Below are positions 1-6,259 of a stretch of 10,373 nucleotides of DNA, in pieces; within the stretch, counting starts at the first letter, position 1; every line of letters begins with the position of its first letter. Under the pieces are notes generated by a model that was not told where the DNA came from, made no database searches, and saw only the letters and a program-made list of their open reading frames with translations. The DNA is from Oscillospiraceae bacterium (GTDB lineage Bacteria > Bacillota > Clostridia > Oscillospirales > Oscillospiraceae): NCBI GenBank assembly GCA_017936205.1, contig JAGBGB010000314.1, forward strand, positions 1 through 10,373, given 5' to 3'. A program made the translations under genes and the position numbers.

Positions 1-61
1 ACGGCATGAACACAAAAACCACCAAAAATAATGTATTTCCCAAAAAATCGAAACATTTTTC

Positions 62-86
62 ACAACCACCAATTCTTGGCGGTTGT
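62..86. repeat. imperfect hairpin, possible upstream terminator
   Basis: Arms ACAACC (62-67) and GGTTGT (81-86) pair, then an A/C mismatch, then CC/GG, around a short AT-rich loop. It sits directly before the GC-rich hairpin at 88-106. No T-run follows, so a role as the terminator of a gene left of the window is only a guess. The rest of bases 1-200 is AT-rich and shows no credible gene. Confidence 0.4.
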
Positions 87-87
87 C

Positions 88-111
88 GGACGCGCAATGC
101 GCGCCCCTACG
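88..111. repeat. REP-like GC-rich palindrome
   Basis: CGCGC (91-95) and GCGCG (99-103) pair around AAT, and the stem extends past one A/C mismatch to GG/CC. Read on the minus strand the element begins CGTAGGGGCG and then folds. The element at 10270-10296 starts with the same ten bases and folds the same way with a different stem and loop. Shared edge plus variable stem suggests a dispersed intergenic repeat family, not a gene-specific signal. Confidence 0.55.
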
Positions 112-200
112 AATGGTACGAAAAATCGGAAGTTGACTCTTTGTTGTAGGGCTCGTGGACTTTTGGTCAACGGGAATTCAGGAAATATTAGCGATAAAGA

Positions 201-229
201 TTGAAAAGCGGGGCAAAATATGGTATACT
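201..229 (+). promoter_or_regulatory. promoter of smsC-smsB-rlmH
   Basis: The -35 box TTGAAA (201-206), a 17-bp spacer and the -10 box TATACT (224-229) match the housekeeping sigma-A consensus closely. TGG directly before the -10 adds an extended -10 motif. The start site would be near 236, giving a leader of about 58 nt before smsC. Confidence 0.75.
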
Positions 230-234
230 CGAAG

Positions 235-260
235 TGCAGAAGCCGATCCGGGCTTATGCA
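235..260. promoter_or_regulatory. dyad at the smsC transcription start, possible operator or leader hairpin
   Basis: TGCA (235-238) with AAGCC (240-244) is mirrored by GGCTT (251-255) with TGCA (257-260); one g/a mismatch separates the two blocks and the centre is 6 nt. It begins at the predicted start site, so it could be a repressor operator or a hairpin at the 5' end of the mRNA. The regulator is unknown; an Fe-S-sensing Rrf2/IscR-type protein is one possibility, but no such gene lies in the window. Confidence 0.4.
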
Positions 261-293
261 GGATCCAAATTATGATGCAAAAGAGGAAAACCC

Positions 294-1028
294 ATGCTTG
301 AAATAAAGAATTTATCCTATCGTGTAGAGGGAGAAAACGGACCTGTTGATATCCTGAAGAATGTCTCCCTGAATATTGAGGACAAGAAGTTCGTGGTCAT
401 TACCGGTCCCAACGGCGGCGGTAAGACCAGCCTGGCCCGAGCCATTATGGGCATCTACCAGCCCACAGGAGGACAGATCCTGTGGAACGGTGCAGACATT
501 ACCAATCTCTCTGTTACGGATCGTGCGAAAATGGGCATTTCCTACGGCTTCCAGCAGCCTCCCCGCTTCAAGGGTATGAAGGTTCGGGATCTGCTGACCG
601 TAGCCGCAGGAACCAAGATCAGTCACGATCTGGCATGCTCCTACCTGACCAAGGTGGGGCTCTGTGCCAGAGATTATATTGACCGAGATGTGGACACCTC
701 CCTATCCGGCGGTGAGGTCAAGCGGATCGAGATCGCCACCATTCTGGCAAGGAAGTCCGATTTGATGATCTTTGACGAACCGGAGGCAGGCATTGACCTG
801 TGGTCCTTCGCCCGACTGACGGAGACCTTTAAGGAGATCCACGACAAGAAGGAAGCCACCATTCTGATCATCTCCCATCAGGAGCGGATCATCCGTCTGG
901 CTGACGAGATCATCCTCATTGCCAACGGCAGCCTGTCTGACCGTGGCAGCGTGGATCAGATCTATCCCAAAATCCTTGCAGACACCGTCTCAAGCTGCAA
1001 TATGCTGGAGGTGAACAACAAATGCTGA
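294..1028 (+). CDS. smsC: SufC-like Fe-S cluster assembly ATPase (SmsC type)
   Basis: ABC-type ATPase that should power Fe-S cluster assembly in the cytosol together with the SufB/D-like protein encoded next to it. At 244 aa it has the usual SufC length and no membrane segment. All nucleotide-binding motifs are present: Walker A GPNGGGKT (38-45), Q-loop Q87/Q88, signature LSGGE (137-141), Walker B ending in D161-E162, D-loop AGID (165-168) and the switch histidine H195. The EPEAGID stretch after Walker B recalls the SufC family (EIDSGLD type) but deviates from it. The start follows GAGG at 283-286 with a 7-nt gap. The gene overlaps smsB by 7 nt. With no sufS, sufU or sufD nearby, it fits the two-gene SMS (SUF-like minimal) system described for anaerobes. 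A transporter ATPase is unlikely because no permease is present. Confidence 0.88.
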   Translation: MLEIKNLSYRVEGENGPVDILKNVSLNIEDKKFVVITGPNGGGKTSLARAIMGIYQPTGGQILWNGADITNLSVTDRAKMGISYGFQQPPRFKGMKVRDLLTVAAGTKISHDLACSYLTKVGLCARDYIDRDVDTSLSGGEVKRIEIATILARKSDLMIFDEPEAGIDLWSFARLTETFKEIHDKKEATILIISHQERIIRLADEIILIANGSLSDRGSVDQIYPKILADTVSSCNMLEVNNKC

Positions 1029-1945
1029 ACGATATCCAGAAGCACATTTTAGAAATGGTTGCGGATCTGAAGGGCACAGGAGAAGGTGCCATCAACATCC
1101 GCTCTGACGGACAGAAGACATTCCGTCGCAATACAGAGAATATTGTCATTGAATCCAAGACCGACAAGGACGGCATCGATATCCGCATTGCTCCCCACAC
1201 CAAGAACGAACGGGTACACATTCCCGTAGTGGTCACGGAATCCGGTCGGAAGGATCTGGTATATAACGATTTCTTCATTGGAGAACACGCCGATGTGACC
1301 ATCGTAGCAGGCTGCGGCATCCATAATTGCGGTGACTGCGATTCGGAGCACAACGGACTGCATACCTTCCATGTAGGCAAGTTCGCCAAGGTCAAGTATG
1401 TAGAGAAGCACTACGGCGACGGCGAAGGCAGCGGCAAGCGGATTCTGAACCCCCAGACCGTCCTGTATCTGGAGGAGGGCGCCTCCGTCACCTTAGAAAC
1501 CACCCAGATCCGTGGCGTAGATGACACCAAGCGGTACACCAAGGTGGTTTGCCAGGGTGCCGGCAGTGAGATCATTGTCCGTGAAAACCTGCTGACCCAC
1601 AACGACCAGCACGCAGATTCCGAAATGGACATCTTCCTCAACGGAGAGGACAGCAAGGCACAGGTCATTTCTCGTTCCGTGGCACAGGACAGCTCTACTC
1701 AGGTGTTCTACCCCAGAGTAGAGGGCAACATCAAGTGCTTTGGCCATGTACAGTGCGATGCCATTATTATGGGTGAAGCAAAGGTTCGTGCCATCCCCGA
1801 GATCACCTGCAATCATGTAGATGCCTCCCTGATCCATGAGGCAGCCATTGGCAGGATCGCAGGGGAACAGATCCTGAAGCTCATGACTCTGGGCATGACC
1901 CCGGAGGAAGCCGAAGCCAAGATCTTAGAAGGCTTCCTGCGGTAA
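1022..1945 (+). CDS. smsB: SufB/SufD-like Fe-S assembly scaffold (SmsB type)
   Basis: Short member (307 aa) of the SufB/SufD beta-helix family, predicted to pair with SmsC as a scaffold for building Fe-S clusters. SufB is usually more than 450 aa, so the long N-terminal part is missing. The C-terminal half carries the family hallmarks: QCD with C245, the HEA motif H272-E273, then an amphipathic end resembling MTPEEAEAKILEGF. By alignment from memory, C245 and E273 match E. coli SufB C405 and E434, both needed for cluster formation. An unusual Cys/His cluster lies near the middle: C98, H101, C103, C106, H110, H114 and H117. Other cysteines are C177, C239 and C263. The start has a strong SD, GGAGGTGA (1007-1014), 7 nt upstream and inside smsC, so the two are probably translationally coupled. 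No sulfur-donating desulfurase gene is in the window. Confidence 0.85.
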   Translation: MLNDIQKHILEMVADLKGTGEGAINIRSDGQKTFRRNTENIVIESKTDKDGIDIRIAPHTKNERVHIPVVVTESGRKDLVYNDFFIGEHADVTIVAGCGIHNCGDCDSEHNGLHTFHVGKFAKVKYVEKHYGDGEGSGKRILNPQTVLYLEEGASVTLETTQIRGVDDTKRYTKVVCQGAGSEIIVRENLLTHNDQHADSEMDIFLNGEDSKAQVISRSVAQDSSTQVFYPRVEGNIKCFGHVQCDAIIMGEAKVRAIPEITCNHVDASLIHEAAIGRIAGEQILKLMTLGMTPEEAEAKILEGFLR

Positions 1946-1957
1946 AAGGAGCAGTCT

Positions 1958-2440
1958 ATGTTTTCCGTCACCCTGATCACCGTAGGCAAGTGCAAGGAGA
2001 AGTTCTATATTTCTGCCGCAGAGGAATATGCCAAGCGGCTGGGAGCCTACTGTAAATTTAAGCTCCTTGAGCTGCCTGAAACCCGTCTGCCGGAGGATCC
2101 CAACCTTACGGAGATCCGCAGCGGTCTTGCAAAGGAGGCAGAGCTGATCCGTGCCCAGCTTCCCAAGGGAGCCTGGTTCTGTGTCCTGACCCCGGAGGGG
2201 AAGGAGCTATCCTCCGAGGCCCTTTCGGAGAAGCTGCAGCAGGTGAAGCTCAGCGGCAAAAGTGCCGCCTGCTTCCTCATCGGCTCCTCCTTCGGCATTG
2301 ACCCGGAGATCAAGAAGCTGGCAGATTTCCGTCTGTCCTTCGGTCCCATGACCTTTCCCCATCATCTGATGCGAGTCATGGCTCTGGAACAGCTCTACCG
2401 TGCAGAAACCATTGCCGCCGGAACAAAATACCACAAATAA
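1958..2440 (+). CDS. rlmH: 23S rRNA (pseudouridine1915-N3)-methyltransferase RlmH
   Basis: SPOUT-class enzyme that uses SAM to methylate N3 of pseudouridine 1915 in helix 69 of 23S rRNA, acting on assembled 70S ribosomes. Length (160 aa) matches the family (about 155-160). The N-terminus MFSVTLITVGK is typical. The knotted SAM site is seen as FLIGSSFG (106-113), and the conserved tail runs from FPHHLMR (133-139) through EQLYRA (144-149) to YHK at the very end. The start follows AGGAG (1947-1951) with 6 nt between, and the gene lies 12 nt after smsB, so all three are likely co-transcribed. No functional link to Fe-S assembly is known; the enzyme uses no cluster. A hairpin begins 5 nt after the stop codon. 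Confidence 0.95.
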   Translation: MFSVTLITVGKCKEKFYISAAEEYAKRLGAYCKFKLLELPETRLPEDPNLTEIRSGLAKEAELIRAQLPKGAWFCVLTPEGKELSSEALSEKLQQVKLSGKSAACFLIGSSFGIDPEIKKLADFRLSFGPMTFPHHLMRVMALEQLYRAETIAAGTKYHK

Positions 2441-2444
2441 CACC

Positions 2445-2489
2445 AAGGTGCTGCCTTACATGGGGTTCTCCCATATAAGACAGCACCTT
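2445..2489. terminator. 45-nt hairpin between convergent genes, copy 1
   Basis: AAGGTGCTG (2445-2453) pairs with CAGCACCTT (2481-2489). The stem continues inward as an 11-bp section with two C/A mismatches, closing on a loop of about 5 nt. CTGTTTT follows on the plus strand. It lies between the ends of rlmH and the minus-strand lipoprotein gene, so it may stop transcription from both sides. Every base is repeated in the same orientation at 3347-3391. Confidence 0.75.
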
Positions 2490-2510
2490 CTGTTTTCCTT
2501 CACATTCCGT

Positions 2511-2984
2511 TTATGTTAGGTTGATCAGCACATAGACTCGCAGTTCCTGAGGAGAAAACACAAAATACACATAAGGATTGGCTAAGGTAGGCTTATCCGG
2601 AACTGTAGTATACAGCATATCCTGTGAGGGCTTGCAATCTGAGGGAATGGGCTCCTCTCCTTCGTTGCGAGAAATATACAGCTCCATAGATTCTATAAGA
2701 CGCTCGACCTCTGCCCATGCCTTCTCGTCCATGGGCTTCCATTGGAAATGCTCCGTGATGGAGCTCCCCTCCCGGTATTGGATCGCAGCATATTCCTTTG
2801 CATCCTTCCCCATAGGGGCAAAGAGCTTGTACAGCACCTCTCCCCCCTCCGGCAGATTCGTTCCCAAATTGATCTCCAGACCCAGATCATACCGCCCTCT
2901 GGGAATATCAAACGGGAAGCAGCCACACAGAAGACCACACAAAATCAGCACGATTACAAACAAAGTAAACCATGGATATTTCAT
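2511..2984 (-). CDS. putative small lipoprotein, family not recognised
   Basis: I do not recognise this 157-aa protein. It has a short basic start (MKYPW), a hydrophobic stretch (residues 6-20) and a lipobox-like LCGC ending at C22, so it is probably lipidated there and held on the outer face of the membrane. C at the -2 position is unusual for a lipobox. The mature part is rich in charged residues with alternating Tyr/Phe, has no obvious repeat and no further membrane segment. The ribosome site is strong: AGGAGG (complement of 2992-2997) lies 7 nt before the ATG. No clear sigma-A promoter could be found upstream, where three palindromes lie. It is convergent with rlmH and stands alone between two identical hairpins. 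Real coding is likely from the ribosome site, signal sequence and length. Confidence 0.7.
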   Translation of the reverse strand: MKYPWFTLFVIVLILCGLLCGCFPFDIPRGRYDLGLEINLGTNLPEGGEVLYKLFAPMGKDAKEYAAIQYREGSSITEHFQWKPMDEKAWAEVERLIESMELYISRNEGEEPIPSDCKPSQDMLYTTVPDKPTLANPYVYFVFSPQELRVYVLINLT

Positions 2985-3055
2985 TCTCCTTCCTCCTTTT
3001 CTTTATTTCCCTAAAAAAATGCAAGCAGAATCCCCACTGCCTTTCTAATACTACT

Positions 3056-3154
3056 GTCCAATTAAAAGTGGACACTTTTAATTGGACCTTATGTGCCCTG
3101 CTGGGCACATAAGGCGTCTTGTACGAGTTTCTACGCCCTTTCGGGCTATAGAAA
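3056..3154. repeat. three consecutive palindromes
   Basis: First, a 32-nt element (3056-3087) has perfect 15-nt arms, GTCCAATTAAAAGTG and its complement, around GA. Second, a perfect 12-bp stem CCTTATGTGCCC (3087-3098) with GGGCACATAAGG (3103-3114) has loop TGCT and shares one base with the first. Third, TTTCTA-c-GCCC (3128-3138) pairs with GGGC-ta-TAGAAA (3143-3154). GGCGT (3113-3117) and ACGCC (3133-3137) offer an alternative pairing between the second and third. The GTCC...GTGGACA pattern loosely recalls IS3-family ends, but no transposase is present. The block lies 72 bp upstream of the lipoprotein start. Confidence 0.7.
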
Positions 3155-3306
3155 GTAGCCATTAAAAATGTCTTTCTAAAGAAACTCAGTATAATCATAA
3201 GATTGTATGATCCCCCATTCGTTACAAACATCTTTCCCGGAAGGTAGGGGCATTTCAAAATCACTGAAAAGGATCGGTTTTTTCAATCGTCTCGACTCCC
3301 CTCTTT

Positions 3307-3338
3307 CTGCATAGGGAGTGTGGCTCCCTATAAAGCAG
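3307..3338. repeat. hairpin of unknown role
   Basis: ATAGGGAG (3311-3318) pairs with CTCCCTAT (3324-3331) around TGTGG, and CTGC (3307-3310) with GCAG (3335-3338) extends the stem past small bulges. It lies just left of the second 45-nt hairpin. The rest of 3155-3306 shows nothing I can assign: no ribosome site with an open frame, no RNA gene recognised. Confidence 0.4.
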
Positions 3339-3346
3339 GATTGCAG

Positions 3347-3391
3347 AAGGTGCTGCCTTACATGGGGTTCTCCCATATAAGACAGCACCTT
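3347..3391. terminator. 45-nt hairpin, copy 2, after the SLH gene
   Basis: Base-identical to 2445-2489 and in the same orientation, including the mismatched stem positions and the loop. It lies 29 bp past the end of the minus-strand SLH gene and is well placed to end its transcript. The T-run (3390-3394) is on the plus-strand side, where no gene precedes it, so terminator activity for the SLH gene is inferred from stem strength and position only. Confidence 0.65.
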
Positions 3392-3420
3392 TTTAGGTAT
3401 TATTATAAGAAAATCTCTTG

Positions 3421-5076
3421 TTAGTTAGAAATAACACCTTCGATGTAACGCATGAGGATAGCTGCGACTTGAGCACGGGTGGCGCCTCCCTGAGGATCCA
3501 GCCTGCCCTTAGAGCCGTTGATCAAACCCATACCCACAGCCCAGCTCATGGCATCCTTGGCATAGCCACTGACCTTGTTGCCATCAGAGAAGCTGTTCAG
3601 ATCGCCTCTCAGTTCGGTATTCAAGCCGTTTGCTTCTGCATAGCGGAACAGGATGGTTGCCATCTGCTCACGGGTGATCACGCCGTTGGGATTGAATCGG
3701 TTCTTGCCCACACCGTTTACCACATTGTTTGCGGAAGCCCAAGCAACGGCATCGGTATAATACTGATCTGCAGGAACATCTCCGAAGGTGTTCTGTCCAT
3801 CCTTAGGCTGACCTGCAAACCTCCACAGAACCGTTACAAGCATAGCTCGGGTCATGGTGGTGTTGGGGCTGAATTTGGTCTTGCTGGTTCCGTTGAACAG
3901 ACCCTCAGTCACAGCAAACTTGACTGCACTGTAATACCAGTCCGTAGGCTTGATATCCTCGAAGGGAAGGTCATAACCGCAGCGTGTGCAGACACCGTCC
4001 TTCATATTATGTCCGAGAGGCTTCGTAACACTGCTGAAGACATATCCACAGGCACAGCCGGATGTGACCATTCCGCTGTCATAGCAGGTAGCCTTAACCT
4101 CAGATAAGAGCGTATAGCTGTGAATGTGAACCTCAGAACGGAAGGGGTTGGTGTCCACCCAGGCATAGGTGTTCTTTCCGTTGGAATATCCGCAATACAG
4201 CTGCATCAAGGGGAAGCCGTCTGCTTTATTTGCAAGGATACCGATCCAAACATCAGAGGAGGCTCCGGGGAACAGCTTCACATCGAAAACACCATAGGGT
4301 TCCCTACTTCCGCCTAATGTGGCAGTATCAAACACCTTGAAGGTGGAACCGGTGGATGTATAGAATCTATCTTCGTAGATAATATCGTCTGCTTCCAGTT
4401 CCTCTGTGCCACAGTTCTTTAAGTGGAATTTCATAAAGATCCACTGCTGACTGTCAGTGGGCTCTTCGTTAAGGGAAAACTCACTGTAGGCGATGCCCTG
4501 TGCGGTCTTGCCGATGTACATTTCCTTCAGCTGCAACTCATAGGCAATGGGCGCATCGAAGGACCATCTCTGATAGGTCGCAGCAGTATTGATCCATGCA
4601 GAGGTAGCCTGATTGGGATATCCAAGAACCGCCTGCTGCTTCTTGGTATGGTTCATCTGGATGTGTTCACCCGGTACAGCCTCGATCTTAATGGGGATTT
4701 TCTTATGACCCACAGAAGAAGACGTACTGTCATAATACTCCAGAGTATAGATCCCGGGCTCACAAGTCACAGTCCACTTCGTAGAAAGGTTGATAATATA
4801 GGCGGAACCGAACTTAAAATCCTCTACAAGTTCAAATTCTTTGCCACCATTGGAATTGACAATATAAATGTAGTATCTCTCATAGGATGAAGCCTGAGAA
4901 CCCCGGTAGAGCTTAAAGGGGATCACCGCTGTCTCACCGCATTGAAACACCAGTTGGTCTGTGGGCAAGGTCGTGTAATCATACATAATAGAGTGTCTGT
5001 CTGCTGCCCGGGCACTTATGGGAAGAAGTCCTGCCACAAGACATAGGCACAGAAGCATTGCGAAAAATCTTTTCAT
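3421..5076 (-). CDS. secreted SLH-domain cell-surface protein
   Basis: Predicted 551-aa exported protein anchored to the cell wall. It starts with a signal peptide (MKRFF, hydrophobic residues 5-17, likely cut after ISARA at 20-24). Residues about 175-310 form a beta-rich region resembling DUF4352-type immunoglobulin-like domains (a loose match). Residues about 318-370 are a Cys/His mini-domain with C341, C343, H356, C363 and C366, probably a small metal- or disulfide-stabilised unit seen in many gut Clostridia surface proteins. The C-terminus holds three SLH modules (about 372-420, 431-480, 495-545), marked by TRAM, TREQ and TRAQ, which normally bind pyruvylated wall polymers. The reading frame opens 7 codons earlier (5097), but AGGAG (complement of 5085-5089) lies inside that extension and 8 nt before the ATG at 5076. 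The N-terminal binding target is unknown. Confidence 0.88.
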   Translation of the reverse strand: MKRFFAMLLCLCLVAGLLPISARAADRHSIMYDYTTLPTDQLVFQCGETAVIPFKLYRGSQASSYERYYIYIVNSNGGKEFELVEDFKFGSAYIINLSTKWTVTCEPGIYTLEYYDSTSSSVGHKKIPIKIEAVPGEHIQMNHTKKQQAVLGYPNQATSAWINTAATYQRWSFDAPIAYELQLKEMYIGKTAQGIAYSEFSLNEEPTDSQQWIFMKFHLKNCGTEELEADDIIYEDRFYTSTGSTFKVFDTATLGGSREPYGVFDVKLFPGASSDVWIGILANKADGFPLMQLYCGYSNGKNTYAWVDTNPFRSEVHIHSYTLLSEVKATCYDSGMVTSGCACGYVFSSVTKPLGHNMKDGVCTRCGYDLPFEDIKPTDWYYSAVKFAVTEGLFNGTSKTKFSPNTTMTRAMLVTVLWRFAGQPKDGQNTFGDVPADQYYTDAVAWASANNVVNGVGKNRFNPNGVITREQMATILFRYAEANGLNTELRGDLNSFSDGNKVSGYAKDAMSWAVGMGLINGSKGRLDPQGGATRAQVAAILMRYIEGVISN

Positions 5077-5122
5077 AACCATTTCTCCTTCATTCATTTA
5101 TCGTTTAGGACCCTATAGGACT

Positions 5123-5151
5123 ACCATACTGCAAGTATCTCAGGAAGTCAA
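5123..5151 (-). promoter_or_regulatory. promoter of the SLH gene
   Basis: On the minus strand, -35 TTGACT (complement of 5146-5151), exactly 17 bp, then -10 TATGGT (complement of 5123-5128). The -35 matches consensus at five of six bases and the -10 at four. The start site would be near 5116, giving a leader of about 40 nt. Confidence 0.65.
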
Positions 5152-5173
5152 GGAGAGGATTCGTCTGCAACGG

Positions 5174-5199
5174 CAAGTGTCACAATATTCGGACACTTG
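5174..5199. promoter_or_regulatory. 8-bp inverted repeat between divergent promoters, candidate operator
   Basis: CAAGTGTC (5174-5181) and GACACTTG (5192-5199) are a perfect inverted repeat with a 10-nt spacer. Half-site centres are 18 bp apart, suiting a dimer on one DNA face or a tetramer. It lies upstream of both the SLH promoter and the WYL-sbcDC promoter. The neighbouring WYL regulator is the natural candidate to bind here, but this is inference. Confidence 0.5.
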
Positions 5200-5204
5200 T
5201 CATC

Positions 5205-5233
5205 TTTTCTTCTTGGAATATTTATGGTATAAT
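5205..5233 (+). promoter_or_regulatory. promoter of the WYL-sbcD-sbcC operon
   Basis: A perfect -10 TATAAT (5228-5233) is preceded by TGG, an extended -10. The hexamer 17 bp upstream, TTTTCT (5205-5210), is a poor -35. This combination fits a promoter helped or controlled by a protein bound just upstream, where the inverted repeat at 5174-5199 lies. Confidence 0.65.
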
Positions 5234-5260
5234 AAGCTCACTATCAAACAGAGGTGACTT

Positions 5261-6259
5261 ATGGACAAGCCTGCACTGCAAAAGATCAAGCTGCTATACC
5301 TGTGGGAGCTCTTGAAGCGAGAGTCAGATGAATTCCACCCCCTGCGAACTCACGCTCTGTTAGAGCTGATGGAGCAGGAGGGGATCTCCTGCGACCGACG
5401 GACTCTGGCGAAAGACATTGCGGATCTGAATCATTGGGGCTTCGAGGTCATGATCGTTCAGTGCGGTCACGAAAAGGGCTACTATGTGGCTGATCGGGCA
5501 TTTTCTGTCCCGGAGCTGCGGATCCTCATTGACGCAGTCCAGGCATCCAATTTTATCACCCCCAGGAAAACGGAAACGCTGACTGCCAAATTAGCATCCC
5601 TTAACGGACATCACGGAGCCAGTCGTTTGCAGCAAACTCACATCCCCTACAACAGGCGCAAGCGCAGTAACGAGAGTGTCTACTACAACGTAGATACCAT
5701 TGAGAACGCACTGTCCGAGAATAAGCAGATCTCCTTCCTGTACTTTGATTTAGATACAGACCATCGGAAGATCTACCGTCTGCAGAAGACCCGATTTACA
5801 GCCGAGCCTCTCGGTCTGGTGCTGTCAGAGGACAGATACTACCTGGCCGCCCTCAGCCCCCTTCAGGACGGCATCAAAGCCTTCCGAATCGATCGTATGG
5901 AGGATGTTCGGATAGAGGATACATACAATTCCCCCTCATCTGTGGAGCTGAGAAAGACGATCCCGGATTATGCTGCACGAGCCTTCAAGATGTTCTCCGG
6001 CAAAGAAACTCCTGTAACCCTGCGATTCCACAGCTCCATGACAGGCTCGATCTACGACCGTTTCGGAGAACGGGTCAGTATTACCTCTGTATCAGAGGAA
6101 TGGTATCAGATCACCGTTCCCGTACAGATCAGTCCCACCTTCTGGGGCTGGCTGTTCCAATATGGTGATCGGATCCGCATCACCGATCCCCCTGAGGCCA
6201 TAGAGGCCGCAAAGCAATTCATTGCGAAATTACCCTACTTTAAGGAGGAAGCTCTATGA
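5261..6259 (+). CDS. WYL-domain transcriptional regulator
   Basis: Likely a DNA-binding regulator (332 aa) of the HTH-WYL-WCX type. Residues about 5-65 form a winged helix, with CDRRTLAKDIADL (44-56) as the recognition region. The WYL domain spans about 145-220 and shows RYYLAA (192-197, the WYL position with Tyr for Trp) and the basic KAFRIDRM (206-213). A WCX-like C-terminus follows (about 250-325). WYL domains bind nucleic acid or nucleotide ligands; relatives include PafB/PafC of the DNA-damage response and the phage-defence repressors BrxR and CapW. The ribosome site is GAGGTGA (5251-5257). The stop overlaps the sbcD start as ATGA, so it is the first gene of a regulator-nuclease operon. 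It probably controls its own operon, perhaps also the divergent SLH gene. Whether it activates or represses cannot be told. Confidence 0.87.
   Translation: MDKPALQKIKLLYLWELLKRESDEFHPLRTHALLELMEQEGISCDRRTLAKDIADLNHWGFEVMIVQCGHEKGYYVADRAFSVPELRILIDAVQASNFITPRKTETLTAKLASLNGHHGASRLQQTHIPYNRRKRSNESVYYNVDTIENALSENKQISFLYFDLDTDHRKIYRLQKTRFTAEPLGLVLSEDRYYLAALSPLQDGIKAFRIDRMEDVRIEDTYNSPSSVELRKTIPDYAARAFKMFSGKETPVTLRFHSSMTGSIYDRFGERVSITSVSEEWYQITVPVQISPTFWGWLFQYGDRIRITDPPEAIEAAKQFIAKLPYFKEEAL

Noticed and set aside
132..171. GTTGAC/GTCAAC inverted repeat upstream of smsC
   Set aside because: Six-base arms with a 28-nt gap are expected by chance, and it is not placed near the promoter boxes.
1049..1411. 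120-codon minus-strand open frame inside smsB
   Set aside because: It is antisense to a well-supported gene, with no ribosome site or domain noticed.
2908..3264. 118-codon open frame on the minus strand running through the three palindromes
   Set aside because: It overlaps the start of the lipoprotein gene in another frame, translates the palindromes, and shows no recognisable domain.
3056..3391. Remnant insertion sequence
   Set aside because: Although 3056-3087 loosely recalls IS3-type ends, there is no transposase fragment, matching far end or target duplication.
3418..4107. 229-codon open frame on the plus strand inside the SLH gene
   Set aside because: It is antisense to a gene with clear SLH modules and signal peptide, and its product shows no domain.
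5077..5097. 7-codon N-terminal extension of the SLH protein
   Set aside because: The ribosome site lies inside it, and the signal peptide begins properly at MKRFF.
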